Shown: positions 19,074 through 29,513, counted from the first letter of the stretch. The stretch is 64,000 nucleotides of DNA from Patagioenas fasciata (GCF_037038585.1 NC_092520.1:2447001-2511000), one strand, 5' to 3'. Notes: a model not told the origin generated them from the letters alone. Made by a program: numbers and translations.

Positions 19074-22000
19074 CTGCAAAGCAAAATGGAGAAAGGGGGG
19101 GTGAGCTGGACCCCAGTTTTGGCTGCGGCTCCGCTGTCTGCTGCCAACACTGGGGGGATCCCAGCCCCATCTCCCCCTGCCCAAATTAAGCAGGTGGTAA
19201 TAAGGCGAAGCGGTGAATTGAGGAGGGATGGGTTGAATCTGGGGGGGTCACCCACCTCCATACTGGGGGGCGTAGTGGCCGGAGCTGATGTAGGCGGTTT
19301 GGTGGGAGTCCAGGGGCACCGTCTGGTAGTAGTCGTCGTCGTAGGGGTCGTAGACGTGCACCTGGGAGCAGCAGCGTGAGGCCACGACATCAGCTGTGGC
19401 CGTGCCTCAGTTTCCCCCGTGCATGATGGGGTTTGAACCGCTTGGGTTCCCCCGTGCTGCTGAAACGGGGGGGCCCGGAGTGTCTGAAATGCCCTGGGTG
19501 GCCTTTCCAAGCACCTGAATCACCCACCTGTGCTCAGGTCACCTCAGCTGTGGCCTCTGTCACCTCAGCTGTGTCCCTTTAACTCTGTCCCTATGCCCTT
19601 TAACTTGGCCTCTGTCACTGTAACCGTGTTCCCCATCACCTTACCCTTGTCCCCGTCACCTTACCCTTGTCCCCGTCACCTTAACCTTCTCCATGTCACC
19701 TTATCCCTGTCCCCGTCACCTTAACCATGTCCCCGTCACCTTAACCCTGTCCTCGTCACCTTAACCTTGTCCTTGTTACCCTAACCCTGTCCCTGTCACC
19801 TTAACCCTGTCCCCATCACCTTAACCCTGTCCTCGTCACCTTAACCTTGTCCCCGTCACCTTAACCTTGTCCTCTTCACCTTAACCTTGTCCCCGCCACC
19901 TTAACCCTGTCCCTGTCACTGTAACCTTGTCCCTATCACCTTAACCCTGTCCCCATCACTTTAACCTTGTCCCTATCACCTTAACCCTGTCCCCATCACT
20001 TTAACCTTGTCCCCGTCACCTTAACCCTGTCCCTGTCACTGTAACCTTGTCCCCATCACCTTAACCCTGTCCCTGTCACCATAACCCTGTCCCCATCGCC
20101 TTAAATTCTGCCCCATTCCCTTGAAATTCCATCCCCATTCCCCTGTCCCCGTGTCCCCTGTCACTGTGACTCTGCCTGGGGGGGACTCAGGTTAGCGTGA
20201 CCCTCACCCAAAGCCCATTTTGGGGACAATACCCCTATTTTTAGGGGGACGAAGCCTCACCGGGGTGGCTTTAGCCTCCAGCACCGCCATCTTCCAAGCG
20301 CTGCAAACAAAACAGAGGGGCCCGGTTATCTAAATCGTGCCGAAAAAGCGGGCAGTAAGTGAATTTCCATTCAGCCGGGGTCAAGCTTAATTGATTAAGC
20401 TCAGCTTGGCCGCCGCTGAACATTTCCCTCCATCCAGTGCAGCTGAAGGTTGCCTGTTTTCTATTATTTTAGAAAAATTAGGTTTTAATTTGTTTTAACT
20501 TTTATAGGAACGAATAAAAGGGGAACAATGCGAAAAGTGGGTGTTTCCTCCTGCTGCCCGTGGCCTTAAGTCAATTAGGACTTGACTTTCACGCTGTTTA
20601 TCGCCGAATACCAATGAAAACCCTTCCCCAGCACCCTCGATGGGGCCGAGGGGTGAGTTCTCAATTATTCAGCGGGCAAACCAAATCTCAGGTTGCAGCA
20701 GAACGTGGGTGTTTGAGGAAACAGGGGCCGCAGGGGGTTTTAGCCGATAGTGGGAGCGGGATGGGGTTCTGGGCCGGGATAATCTGGATGGAAAAGGCGC
20801 CGAGAGGGGATTTTTTTGGCTTACACGGCGTCGTCCTCGCTCTCGGCGCAAAGCGTCGTCTTGGAGCCGTCGCGCAGCACCACGGTCAACAGGCACTCGC
20901 GGCTCTTCCCCTCGGGCGGCTGCACGTCTGGAAAGGGGCGGGATCCAGTGTCAGAAAGAGACACCCCAAAAACCATCCCCAAATCTCCCACAGAGCCCCT
21001 CAGGAGAGGGACGGGCTCTGAATTGGAGGCCTGGATCCAGTGCAGAGCCTCAGGGGGCAGTGCTGGGGCCGGGATTATTCAATATATTCATCAATGACTT
21101 GGATGAGGGAACAGAGTGACTGTCAGCAAGTTTGCTGGGGACACCAAGCTGGGAGGAGTGGCTGACACGCCAGAGGCTGTGCTGCCATCAGAGACCTGGA
21201 CAGGCTGGAGAGTTGGGCGGGGAGAAATGGAATGAACTAGAACAAGGGCAAGTGTAGAGTCTTGGATCTGGGCAGGAACAACCCCAGGTTCCAGTGTAAG
21301 TTGGGGAAGGAGCTGTTGGAGAGCAGTGTAGGGGAAAGGGAGCTGGGGGTCCTGGGGCCAGCAGGGTGAGCATGAGCCAGCACTGGGCCCTTGTGGCCAG
21401 GAAGGCCAATGGTACCTGGGGTGGGTTAGAAGGGGGTGGTCAGTAGGTCAGAGAGGTTCTCCTGCCCCTCTGCTCTGCCCTGGGGAGAGCACCCCTGGAA
21501 TATTGTGTGCAGTTGTGGCCCCTCAGTTCCAGAAGGACAGGGAACTGCTGGAGAGAGTCCAGCGCAGCTACCAAGATGCTGAAGGGAGTGGAGCATCTCC
21601 CGTGTGAGGAAAGGCTGAGGGAGCTGGGGCTCTGGAGCGGGAGAAGAGGAGACTGAGGGGGGACTCATTCCTGGGGATCAATATGGAAAGGGTGAGTGTC
21701 AGGAGGATGGAGCCAGGCTCTTCTCGGTGAGAACCAATGGCAGGACAAGGAGTAATGGATACAAACTGGGACACAGGAGTTTTCGCTTAATTTTGAGAAG
21801 AAACTTGTTTGGGGTGAGGGTGTCAGAGCCTGGCCCAGGCTGCCCAGGGAGGTTGTGGAGTCTCCTTCTCTGCAGACATTCAAACCCGCCTGGACACCTT
21901 CCTGTGGAACCTCAGCTGGGTGTTCCTGCTCCATGGGGGGATTGCACCGGATGAGCTTTCTAGGTCCCTTCCAACCCCTCACATTCTGTGATTCTGTGAA

Positions 22001-23286
22001 TTACCACCCTGAGCTGCTAATGAACCTGTTAAAAACCTGTTGGGACACCAGGCTTATAATCGGGGTCTGATTTCAGCTCCGTCGCCGCTTACACGTTACC
22101 ATCAGTCTCTCGGAGGTTAAAAATCAACGGGAGGAAAGAGCCGGGGAGTGAAAAATTCCACCCCCGCGGCGGCAAGAAAGCAGAAGGACAGAAACTTGCC
22201 AAAAATCTCGACCGAGCTGCGTTTGCTTTGGATTCTCCAGATTGCAGCAAGCGCCCAAATTCTGTCGAAGCGCGAGACGCTTGGATCGCGAGCAAGGGGA
22301 AAATCTTAACCCCACGAGGCTCGAAGCTCAGCGGGACCCTCCGGGGAGGAGAAACCTTTGGGTTCGCGCTTTGTGTGGCGGCCGTGGGCTGAGCGGAGCT
22401 GCCGCTTTGTTCTGCTTGTTTGTGCGAGACGGCGAGCGATGAGTCAGGCCCGTGGGCTCGTGTTTTGAACAAGCGCAAAGCGGGAGGAGAGTTCCTCCTT
22501 CCGCGGGGAGAAGCCGCGGAAGACACAACGTGCACCTCTTGGGATGGTTGGGAGATGGAAAGGGGTGGGTTGCGCAGCCTGGGTTAATTTTGGGGTGGCC
22601 TAGGTGTGCGAAAACACGAGCAGAACGTAATTTTGGGGATGTGGGGATGCGCTCACCTCTGCACTCGCGGCCGGCGCGCACGTCCCGGCAGCTGTACTTG
22701 ACGTGGAGGCGGCCGTCCATGTCACGCTGCGTCTCGTCGTGGTAGTAAACCAAACTGCCGTCCAGGTAGAGCACGAACCAGTTTCTCTTCCAGCGGCGCA
22801 GGATGGAGCCTGGCGGGATGGGGATGAGGTGAAGGACCCCGCACGTTTCCCCCGGCGCATCCACCGGACCCGACGCCATCCCCCCGAATTTCCAGATGGA
22901 TTTACCCGCCGCATCCGGGGCAGCAAAGCCAGGTGGCTTGAACTTAAAAATAGCTGCCAAAATATGCTCAAAGCCATCAGGGCATCTCGGTGCTGCCCCA
23001 CTGTGCGCACAGGACCAGATCCAGCCCCGGCCACGGAGCTGCATCTGTTTTGTGGCAGAAAGCCCCTCTCGCCTCTTACATAAATCCATGAGCGGCTGAG
23101 CCGCGATTTCCTCGCTGCCGTGGATTAACCGCCCGGGTCGGGACCTCTTTCCCCCCACACCACCATCCCATAGCCAAAACTCCTCCAGGTTTGTTTTATT
23201 TGGAGGGTGGGGTGTCTCCCGATGTGGAAAACTCAAGGGTCGCACTTACTCTGCCGCCAAAGCCACCCGCTCTTCACCAGCGCCAT
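18937..23286 (-). CDS. PLEKHB1: PLEKHB1 complete coding region, six coding exons, 191 residues
   Basis: Pleckstrin-homology-domain protein (evectin-1, PHR1), known in mammals from photoreceptors, brain and inner ear, where it associates with membranes, transducin beta-gamma and unconventional myosins. Coding exons on the minus strand are 23286-23250, 22809-22657, 20927-20825, 20300-20261, 19361-19256 and 19073-18937. All five junctions are GT/AG and in phase, giving 576 nt with the TAA. The PH domain covers residues 1 to about 110: it opens [12 protein letters not shown], has the basic beta1-beta2 loop LRRWKRNW that would contact phosphoinositides, and the invariant Trp of the C-terminal helix at residue 100. 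An acidic, Tyr-rich linker (DPYDDDYYQ) follows. A conserved segment [12 protein letters not shown] leads to a Gly/Ala-rich hydrophobic anchor at about residues 167-185, ending MPCWF. The length matches the short mammalian isoform. No damage is seen. Confidence 0.96.
19256..19361 (-). CDS. PLEKHB1: PLEKHB1 coding exon 5 (acidic Tyr-rich linker)
   Basis: The acceptor ctgctgctcccag precedes base 19361 and the donor GAG|gtgggt follows 19256; 106 bp, phases 0 to 1. It encodes [17 protein letters not shown] and then [18 protein letters not shown]. It is spliced here directly to the PH-domain exon, skipping the position of the optional mammalian exon. Confidence 0.94.
19550..20110. repeat. 20-bp minisatellite in a PLEKHB1 intron
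   Basis: About 27 copies of a 20-bp unit with consensus tcaccttaaccctgtccccg on the plus strand, with substitutions (cttgtccccatcac and similar). It fills most of the 899-bp intron between coding exons 4 and 5. The transcribed strand reads gggGACAGGGTTAAGGTGA. No ORF of interest. Confidence 0.9.
20261..20300 (-). CDS. PLEKHB1: PLEKHB1 coding exon 4 (PH domain C-terminal helix)
   Basis: A 40-bp micro-exon. The acceptor ctgttttgtttgcag precedes base 20300 and the donor CCG|gtgagg follows 20261. It completes a split Val and reads [13 protein letters not shown], containing the invariant PH-domain Trp (residue 100). The frame fits both neighbours. Confidence 0.94.
20825..20927 (-). CDS. PLEKHB1: PLEKHB1 coding exon 3 (PH domain middle strands)
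   Basis: The acceptor cccctttccag precedes base 20927 and the donor CCGT|gtaagc follows 20825; 103 bp. It completes a split Asp and reads [20 protein letters not shown] then [13 protein letters not shown]. Matches the mammalian DVQPPEG...LLTV...LCAE...DDA pattern. Confidence 0.95.
20928..22656 (-). other. PLEKHB1 intron between coding exons 2 and 3
   Basis: A 1.7-kb intron. It carries a CR1 of subfamily A at 21025-22000, antisense to PLEKHB1. Bases 22001-22656 are GC-rich single-copy sequence with no feature recognised beyond several CpGs. Confidence 0.85.
21025..22000 (+). mobile_element. CR1 LINE, subfamily A, inside PLEKHB1
   Basis: Starts ggaggcctggatccagtgca and ends with the tail cacattctgtgattctgtg. 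It contains the RT remnant [13 protein letters not shown], then the shared frameshift; the catalytic box at about 21131 reads FAGDT. Very similar to 61122-62249 and 53675-54840. Confidence 0.92.
22657..22809 (-). CDS. PLEKHB1: PLEKHB1 coding exon 2 (PH domain core)
   Basis: The acceptor atcccgccag precedes base 22809 and the donor AGAG|gtgagc follows 22657; 153 bp. It reads [18 protein letters not shown], then [18 protein letters not shown] and [14 protein letters not shown]. It holds the basic lipid-binding loop and the FxL..DGxLxYY signature of PH strands beta2-beta3. Confidence 0.96.
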
Positions 23287-23299
23287 GGGTGTCGCGGAC
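23250..23299 (-). CDS. PLEKHB1: PLEKHB1 coding exon 1 (start codon)
   Basis: The acceptor cccgtgtcggcag precedes base 23299. Thirteen bases of 5' UTR lead to ATG at 23286-23284 (context gacacccATGg), then [11 protein letters not shown]; the donor is AGA|gtaagt after 23250. The start is chosen because it matches the conserved family N-terminus (MALV..GWLWRQ). An upstream noncoding exon is therefore required. Confidence 0.93.
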
Positions 23300-24918
23300 C
23301 TGCCGACACGGGAAAAAGAACCAGGTTGAAGTCGCAGCTCCCGCCTCGGTGCGTTTTTCCCCCCCGTTCTCACCTCCCCGCAGCTCCGGGTGCGAAGCGG
23401 GACGGGGATTCACCCTCGCCGCCTCTTTTTTTGGGGGGGGATAAGCCGAGCGCGCGGGTTAATCGGGGTTAGACAGACGCGGGGTTTCGTCATCTGGGAA
23501 CCGTGGCGAGGGCTGGGAGGAGGAACTGCAGCCACCTTTCTCTCTGCCTTTAATCTCATTGGGATTTAGAGATTATCATCCCGCGGAGGTAAATGGAGAA
23601 ATCCAGGCTGTGTATGAAAACAGCCGCGAACTCCCCGCGGCCCCGCTAACTCCCCACTGCCCCAGTAACTTTCCACGGCAAACGCCGGCCCCGCTGGTTT
23701 GTTTTCCCTGCCTGGATGGAAATTAGTCCTTAATAAGGCCATGAAGTCATCACTCCCCAGGTCCCCGAGCGGAGCCAGCACCCCAGGAGCGGTGCCATGG
23801 CAACAATACCCCCACCCACCAACTAGGGACCCCGATAATGGGGACTCAGCACCCCCGGAACAGCCTCCAGGACATCCCGGCTGGGTCCCCTCCTGCTCTG
23901 GGGGTACAGGGAGGCACAGCCCCAGCACCTCTGTGGTACGTGGTGCCCAAATCCCCCAGTGTCCACATCCCCCAGGAGTCAGCAGCCCTGGTAGCTGCAT
24001 CTCCGTGGTACCCGCGTCCCCCTGGTACCCACGTCCCCTTGGCAACTGTATCCCCCTGGCACCTGTATCCATCTGGTACCCGCATCCCCCAAAATCACAG
24101 CCCCTGGCACCCTCATCTCTCCGGATTTGCAGTCCCCTGGTACCTCCACCTGGTGTCCTCACTGTCCTGTGCCCCCAGCCCCTAAGACCCCTGTCCCCTG
24201 GCATCCCCCCCCCACCCTGTGCCCATATTTTGGGGCACCCCTTTTTTGCACGTCCCCATGTAACTGGCATCCCCTGGTACCCACATTCCCAGTACTGCCA
24301 GTCTCTGGTACCCCCCATGCCCAGTATTCACATCCCCAGTACCCCTGTCCCCCAGTAGTCACTCCCCCCAGTACTCCCTGTCCCCCCAGTATGCGTATTC
24401 CCAGTACTTACAGTCCTTGGAACCCACATGCCCAGTATCCATATCCCTGGAACCCCCACCCCCAGTACCCACATCCCCAGCACCCCCATCACTTGATACC
24501 CCCCATCTCCCAGTGCCCCCACCCCCAGTATCCCCATCTCCCAGTACCCCCATCCCCGGTACCCTCATTCCCAGTATCCACATCCCCTGTACCCCCATCA
24601 CTTGATACCCCCTATCTCCCAGTACTCCCATCCCCAGTACCCCCATTCCCGGTACCCCCACCTCCTTGTGTCCCTACCCCCAGTACCCCCATCCCCCTGT
24701 ACCTCCATCCCCGGTACCCCCACCCCCTTGTACCCCTATCCCCGGTACTCCCATTCCCTTGTACTTCCATCCCCGGTACTCCCATCCCTGGCACCCACAT
24801 CCCCAGTACCCCATCCCCGTTCTGCCCATCCCCCGATACCCCTCACCCCCATTCCACCGGTCCCCCCCCCCATCCCCGGAGCCGCCCCGCACGCCCCGCA
24901 CACCCCGCACACGCTCAC
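23300..24918 (-). other. PLEKHB1 first intron, largely minisatellite
   Basis: A 1.6-kb intron inferred between the untranslated exon at 24919 and the acceptor at 23300. Bases 23300-23980 are GC-rich single-copy sequence; 23990-24850 are a degenerate minisatellite. Long ORFs on either strand here (for example 24127-25143) come from the repeat and the base composition. Confidence 0.7.
23990..24850. repeat. Degenerate C-rich minisatellite (12-14 bp units)
   Basis: Dozens of imperfect copies of ccccagtacccccatcccc-like units on the plus strand; many carry ccggtaccccca or cacatccccag. On the PLEKHB1 sense strand this is G-rich (gggtactggggatgggg), so the pre-mRNA and non-template strand have repeated runs of four or more G. 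Confidence 0.88.
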
Positions 24919-25140
24919 CGGGAGGAGGCGGCCGGCGGGTCCCGCTGCGGGCAGCGCTGCGCTCCGCTCCCCGCCCCGCCCGCCCCGCCGCCCGCACGGC
25001 CCGACGGGACCTGTAGTCCGACCGCTCTTCAGACACCCGAGAGCCGCCTGCGAAGGGAAAAGAGCGCTTTGGAGCAATTTAACCCCAAAAAGCTGACGCG
25101 CGGTGCCGGCGGGGCTGGTGGCAGCGGGGATGCTGGTGCT
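24860..25140. promoter_or_regulatory. PLEKHB1: CpG-rich PLEKHB1 promoter
   Basis: Dense CpG with several GC boxes (ccccgccccgcc and similar) at about 24960-24995. A degenerate ZNF143/THAP11-type site on the minus strand, ACTACAGGTCCCGTC, lies at about 25002-25017. No TATA box. It fits a housekeeping-style minus-strand promoter just upstream of the inferred untranslated exon. A CR1 begins about 130 bp upstream. Confidence 0.65.
24919..25020 (-). other. PLEKHB1: PLEKHB1 untranslated exon 1 (inferred)
   Basis: On the minus strand a strong donor CTCCTCCCG|gtgagc follows base 24919, in the CpG-rich region, 1.6 kb before the acceptor of the first coding exon. The 5' boundary is only a guess. Inferred from the donor, the CpG island and the need for an upstream exon. 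Confidence 0.55.
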
Positions 25141-25152
25141 TGATCCAGCATC
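25129..25152. repeat. Hairpin GATGCTGG / CCAGCATC at the CR1 junction
   Basis: A perfect 8-bp stem with an 8-nt loop immediately left of the inverted CR1 head at about 25153. Directly visible; function unknown. Confidence 0.6.
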
Positions 25153-25637
25153 AAGGGATGGTGACTCCAGCACTGCCCTGGGCAGCCTGTTCCAATGCCC
25201 CACAGCCCTTTGGGGAAGAAGGGAACGGAGCTGGTGAGGGGCTGGAGCACAAGTGTGATGGGAGCGGCTGAGGGACCTGGGGGGTTCAGCTGGAGAACAG
25301 GAGCTGAGGGGAGACCTTCTGATCTCTGAACTGCCTGAAAGGAGCTTGGAGCCAGGGGGGTCGGGCTCTGCTCCCCAGGAACAAGCGCCAGGAGCAGAGG
25401 AAACGGCCTCAAGTTGCACCAGGGGAGGTTGAGGTTGGATGTGGGGAACAATTTCTTCCCCAAAGGGCTGTGGGGCATTGGAACAGGCTGCCCAGGGCAG
25501 TGCTGGAGTCACCATCCCTGGAGGGCTGGACAGACGGACATGAGGTTCTCAGGACATGGGGCAGGGACAGGGGTGGGGGACGGTTGGACTCGATGATCTT
25601 GAGGGTCTCTTCAAACCAAAATGATTCTGTGATTCTA
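25153..25637 (+). mobile_element. CR1 LINE, subfamily B, with inverted 5' head
   Basis: The 3' part (about 25217-25637) is a normal plus-strand B copy ending aaaatgattctgtgattct. Its first about 65 bp (25153-25218) are inverted and are the exact reverse complement of 25453-25518 in the same element, a 66-bp perfect inverted repeat. The join lies at a GAAG microhomology. The element sits directly upstream of the PLEKHB1 promoter. Confidence 0.88.
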
Positions 25638-28352
25638 AATCATCCCCACACTGGTGACCAGAATGCAGTGGGGAAAACGGGAGATTGAATTATTTGGGGA
25701 GATCAAGAGCTAAGAATCACCTGACTCCTCCACTCCCCATCTTCCACAAAATAAAGGACAGCAGGGAATAACTAGATATTTTTTATATATCTCCCACTGG
25801 TTGGTGTTACGCGGCCTAAAATCTAAGTCAAATTATTTCTAGTCAAGGCATAGCAAACCTGTTTATTAAGCATTTGGCAGCCCTTAATACAAAACAACCC
25901 AGTGGGCTTTTCAGTGTAAACCCCTTTCCTCTCCCCTCCCTCCAGCGCTGGCTTTACCGTGACCAAGAGCAGAGGGAATTAAATTAATCCAGCAGCACAG
26001 ATTGATTAGAAAGGAGTTAAAACGCGCTCACCCCATCGGCCGGGGCGCAGACGCGCAGCCCCACGCAGGTTATCGGCTGCAAAACATCCCGGTGGCGCTA
26101 AATATTTCAGAGACACGCATTTGGAAAGCTGGGGCCGGGCCAGATGCTTCGTTCCGCGATGAATTAATAAAGAAGTTCCCTCGCTGGGGGGGATTTAGGG
26201 TGAAATTTGGGCTTATTCAGCGCCCCTCGGCAGGTAGACGTAGGCACGGTTTGGTATAAACCGCTCTCAGAAGCTTTTCAGCCGTGTTATCGTGAGCTGT
26301 GCCACAGGACCGGAATAATTGGTCTCCTTGGCAGCGAAAGGACACGCGGCCGAGGGAAATAAATAGACGCTCTGTTTAAAATGGCAGCGGATTTTTCACG
26401 GGGTCGAAAGGAATCTATAGCGCCGGCGCTAATGGGTTCCGCTCGGCCGCAGCGCCCGGGCGGCGGGCAGAGGAGCCACCGGGTTCATTCCGAGAAGGGA
26501 AGGAGGGAAACAACTACAAAAGAATAATAATAATAATTAAAAAAGCAGAAATAACCCCCCCCCAGGGAGCAAAGAGCGCAGCCACGTGTTTTGTGACAAA
26601 CGGGATGAATTGGGGGTTGCATAGCGAATATCAAACATCCCCGAGTCGCTCTGCTTTCCTCTGGGGACAAAAATGACGCTGCTGTGGGATTTTAGGAGTT
26701 CGGTTTATATATTTTTTTACAAATTGTTTGGTTTGTTTTATTAGATGGGATCAATTTGGGTCACACCAGGTGGAAACGGCAACCGGAGGAGCCGGGAGGT
26801 TATTTCCAGGTGGTGAAGCTGCGCAGGTGGAAGGAAGGAGAGGATGCAACGTGGGAACAGCCTCCCGAGGAGCCAGATCACGGATTTCCCCGCGTTTCCT
26901 GCGGCAATCGACTGCTGCTCGGTAAAAGAGACGGACTTTGAAACTTCCAGTTTGTTTTTCCCCCAGCTGGGCTCTGTCCGTGCCTCACCCGGGGGGTTTG
27001 TCACAGCAAGAAGCTGTCACAGATCTCTGGCTCGCTGCCCGGCCGAGATTTCCCATGTCCCAGCCAAAGCCTTGAGTTTTGGGTACGAAGCAAAGGATTT
27101 TTGCAACTTCCCGCGTGTCTCACGTGCCGTAGGAAACCGGCGGCTCTGCTCTCGCTGTGGCGGCAGATAGGGAGAAGCTGGGGGGTGTCGGTCCCGCTGT
27201 CCTCGCGTCAAACCCGGGAGGACACCCCAGTGTTTGTTCTTTCTCTTATGAACATGCACCTGCTGTTGGGACAGGTCAGTATGTGGCTTGGGGGGGGTAA
27301 AGACCCCCCAAATCGCGTTGGAGGCTCCTTTTACCGCCCGACACTCGGCATCGCTGGGGCTGAGCGTGTCCCATGGGTGTCACCAGCATCTTTCACCCTG
27401 TGGGAGAAACGTGCGAGGAGAAATCTTTCCTTCGACACGGTTTTCACGACACCCCCCACACCAGCATGTCCGAGGGGCGAGAAACCAAAGTGTGTGACCC
27501 TTGTCAGCCCCGTCCCAATTCCCCGATTCCCCGGGGGGTGGTTTGATGGAAACAAAATCACCAGCGAGAATAAAAGCAAAATACTATTGACAGTGGTGAG
27601 TGTGTGACAGGAGGGACCTAGGAGGGGACGTGGGGATGTTGCTGCCAGTCCCTGGGTGAAGCTCCATAGGAATTTGATTCTCTACCTCCCGGACAGCAGC
27701 GCTTTCCCAAAATACTCCTTTCCATAGAATCGCAGAATGTCCTGAGTTGGAAGGACCCACAGGGGTCATTGAGTCCATTGAGTCCCTGCAATGACAACCC
27801 CACAGGTCACCCCGTGTGTCTGAGGACGGTGTCCAGTCTCTTCTTGAACACTGTCAGGCTTGGGGCTGTGACACCTCCCTGGGAGCCTGTTCAGTGTCCA
27901 GCACCTCTGGGGGAAGAACCTTTGCCTCATGTCCAACCTAAACCTCCCCTGGCACATCTGCCATTCCCTGGGGTCTGTCACTGGTCACTAAAGAGATCAG
28001 CGCCTGCTCCTCCTCCTCCCCTTGTGAGGAAGCCATAGATGCCATGAGTTGTCCCCTCAGTCTCCTCCAAGCTGAACAAACCCAGTGACTTCAGCCCCTC
28101 CTCATACGGCTTCCCCTCCAAACCTTCGCCAACTTCATAGCCCTAAAACCTTCCAACCTTAAAACCTGAGCGTGGTGTGACCGTTTGCACCCACCTCATC
28201 GCCACGTGTGCTGGCAGGTGCTGCTGGTCCCTCCTGAAAGGTTTCATGGGTGTTTATCACACTTCTTCTTGCAGGAAAAATTAAAATGCTCATTTGTGAT
28301 CCTGAAGCAGGGACTGGCTTGGGGGGGGCACCAGCCGCCTTCCCAAAATCAG
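25638..28352. other. Divergent intergenic region between PLEKHB1 and FAM168A
   Basis: Mostly single-copy. It includes AT-rich stretches (25760-25900), CpG-containing GC-rich stretches (26020-26470, 26760-27200) and an antisense CR1 of subfamily E (27724-28150). Short ORFs (for example 27101-27607) show no domain I recognise. It could hold shared enhancer elements, but none is identified. Confidence 0.65.
27724..28150 (-). mobile_element. CR1 LINE, subfamily E, antisense
   Basis: Begins (plus strand) catagaatcgcagaatgtcc, the reverse-complemented CR1 tail, then gagttggaaggacccacagg. It differs clearly from A-D in the block caggtcaccccgtgtgtctg. A second, shorter E fragment is at 38896-38978. 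It fades out near 28150. Confidence 0.8.
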
Positions 28353-28440
28353 CCTTTCTGTACTTAAAAAGAGCCTGTAAGAAAGATGGGGACAGACTTT
28401 AGAGCAGGGCCTGTTGTGGTAGGACAAGGGGTGATGGTTT
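28353..28440 (+). mobile_element. CR1 remnant, subfamily D internal fragment
   Basis: Matches the reverse complement of about 6900-6970: ctttctgtacttaa..., then gatggggacagactttagag and gcagggcctgttgtgg. It stops abruptly at gatggttt, exactly where the 300-bp duplicated segment begins, so it lacks a 3' tail. Confidence 0.65.
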
Positions 28441-29273
28441 AACAGCTCATTTTTCGACATTTCTTTTATTCGCTGATCGCTTCGTTATGGGCAGCGCGGT
28501 TCTCAGGGCAATGAAGTCGCTGTATCGAGGGTTAATAACATCAAAAAGGTGCTTCAGTCCTTTATAGAAAGTGGAGGAGCCTTGAAACGTGGGAAATGGA
28601 ATTCACGAACAGGAATTCATTATCGGAAATTCATTAGCAGAAATTCATTATCGGGAAAAGGTTTGGCGCTGGGTTGGATTTTAGCGGGGGGTTTATATTC
28701 TTCTTCTTCCCCCTGCACATCGTGATAACGTTGTGGTAGAATCTCAGAATCACAGAGTGTCAGGGGTTGAAGGGCCCTGGAAAGCTCATCCAGTGCAATC
28801 CCCCCATGGAGCAGGAACACCCAGCTGAGGTTCCACAGGAAGGTGTCCAGGCGGGTTTGAATGTCTGCAGAGAAGGAGACTCCACAACCTCCCTGGGCAG
28901 CCTGGGCCAGGCTCTGACACCCTCACCCCAAACAAGTTTCTTCTCACATTTGAGTGGAATCTCCTGTGTTCCAGTTTGCACCCATTGCCCCTTGTCCTAT
29001 CATTGGTTGTCAGCGAGAAGAGCCTGGCTCCATCCTCCTGACACTCCCCCTTTCCATATTGATCCCCATGAATGAGTCCCCCCTCAGTCTCCTCTTCTCC
29101 AGCTCCAGAGCCCCAGCTCCCTCAGCCTTTCCTCACACGGGAGATGCTCCACTCCCTTCAGCATCTTGGTGGCTGCACTGGACTCTCTGCAGCAGTTCCC
29201 TGTCCTTCTGGAACCGAGGGGCCACAACTGCACACAATATTCCAGATGTTTCCATTCGCTGAATTTTATTCAG
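28441..29273. repeat. Direct duplication, left copy (interrupted by a CR1)
   Basis: Bases 28441-28736 and 29246-29273 align with 31116-31431 at roughly 90-95% identity by eye (for example ttcgacatttcttttattcg in both). The copy is split by the CR1 at 28737-29245. Many differences are CpG in the right copy and TpG or CpA here. Function unknown. Confidence 0.88.
28737..29245 (-). mobile_element. CR1 LINE, subfamily A, inserted in the left duplicate
   Basis: Begins (plus strand) tagaatctcagaatcacaga and ends at acaatattccag, a 5'-truncated subfamily A copy of about 510 bp. The empty site is preserved at about 31398-31404 in the right duplicate, which shows the boundaries and a loss of about 5 bp of target sequence. 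Confidence 0.92.
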
Positions 29274-29513
29274 AAGTGTGAGGTGAGGGGACGGGGCAGG
29301 GGGGTGAGGAGGAGGTGGGGGGGGTCACACAAACAAGGCCGGGTTGCGCTACTCTCCCGCCGCGGGCCCGGCCCTGCGCTCCCCGGGCGGCCCGCAGCCT
29401 GTCTCCCAGAGCCGGGGCCGGGCGCTGGGAGCCCTGGGTGCCGAGCCCGGTGGGGATCCCCGCCGCGGCCCGTGTGCTCCCCTCAGCCCGCGTCCTCCCT
29501 CAGCCCGCCCGGA

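Noticed and set aside
19550-20110. Interstitial telomere repeat
   Set aside because: ttaaccctg resembles the telomere unit, but the period is 20 bp and not six, so it is an ordinary minisatellite.
22328-23245. 305-codon minus-strand open frame taken as one exon
   Set aside because: It runs through PLEKHB1 coding exon 2 (22657-22809) into introns on both sides; splice sites and family match show only the exon is coding.
24127-25143. Open frame of 338 codons rich in Pro, Thr and Ser (plus strand)
   Set aside because: It lies across the degenerate minisatellite of PLEKHB1 intron 1 and runs through the promoter; its composition is that of the repeat, not of a protein.
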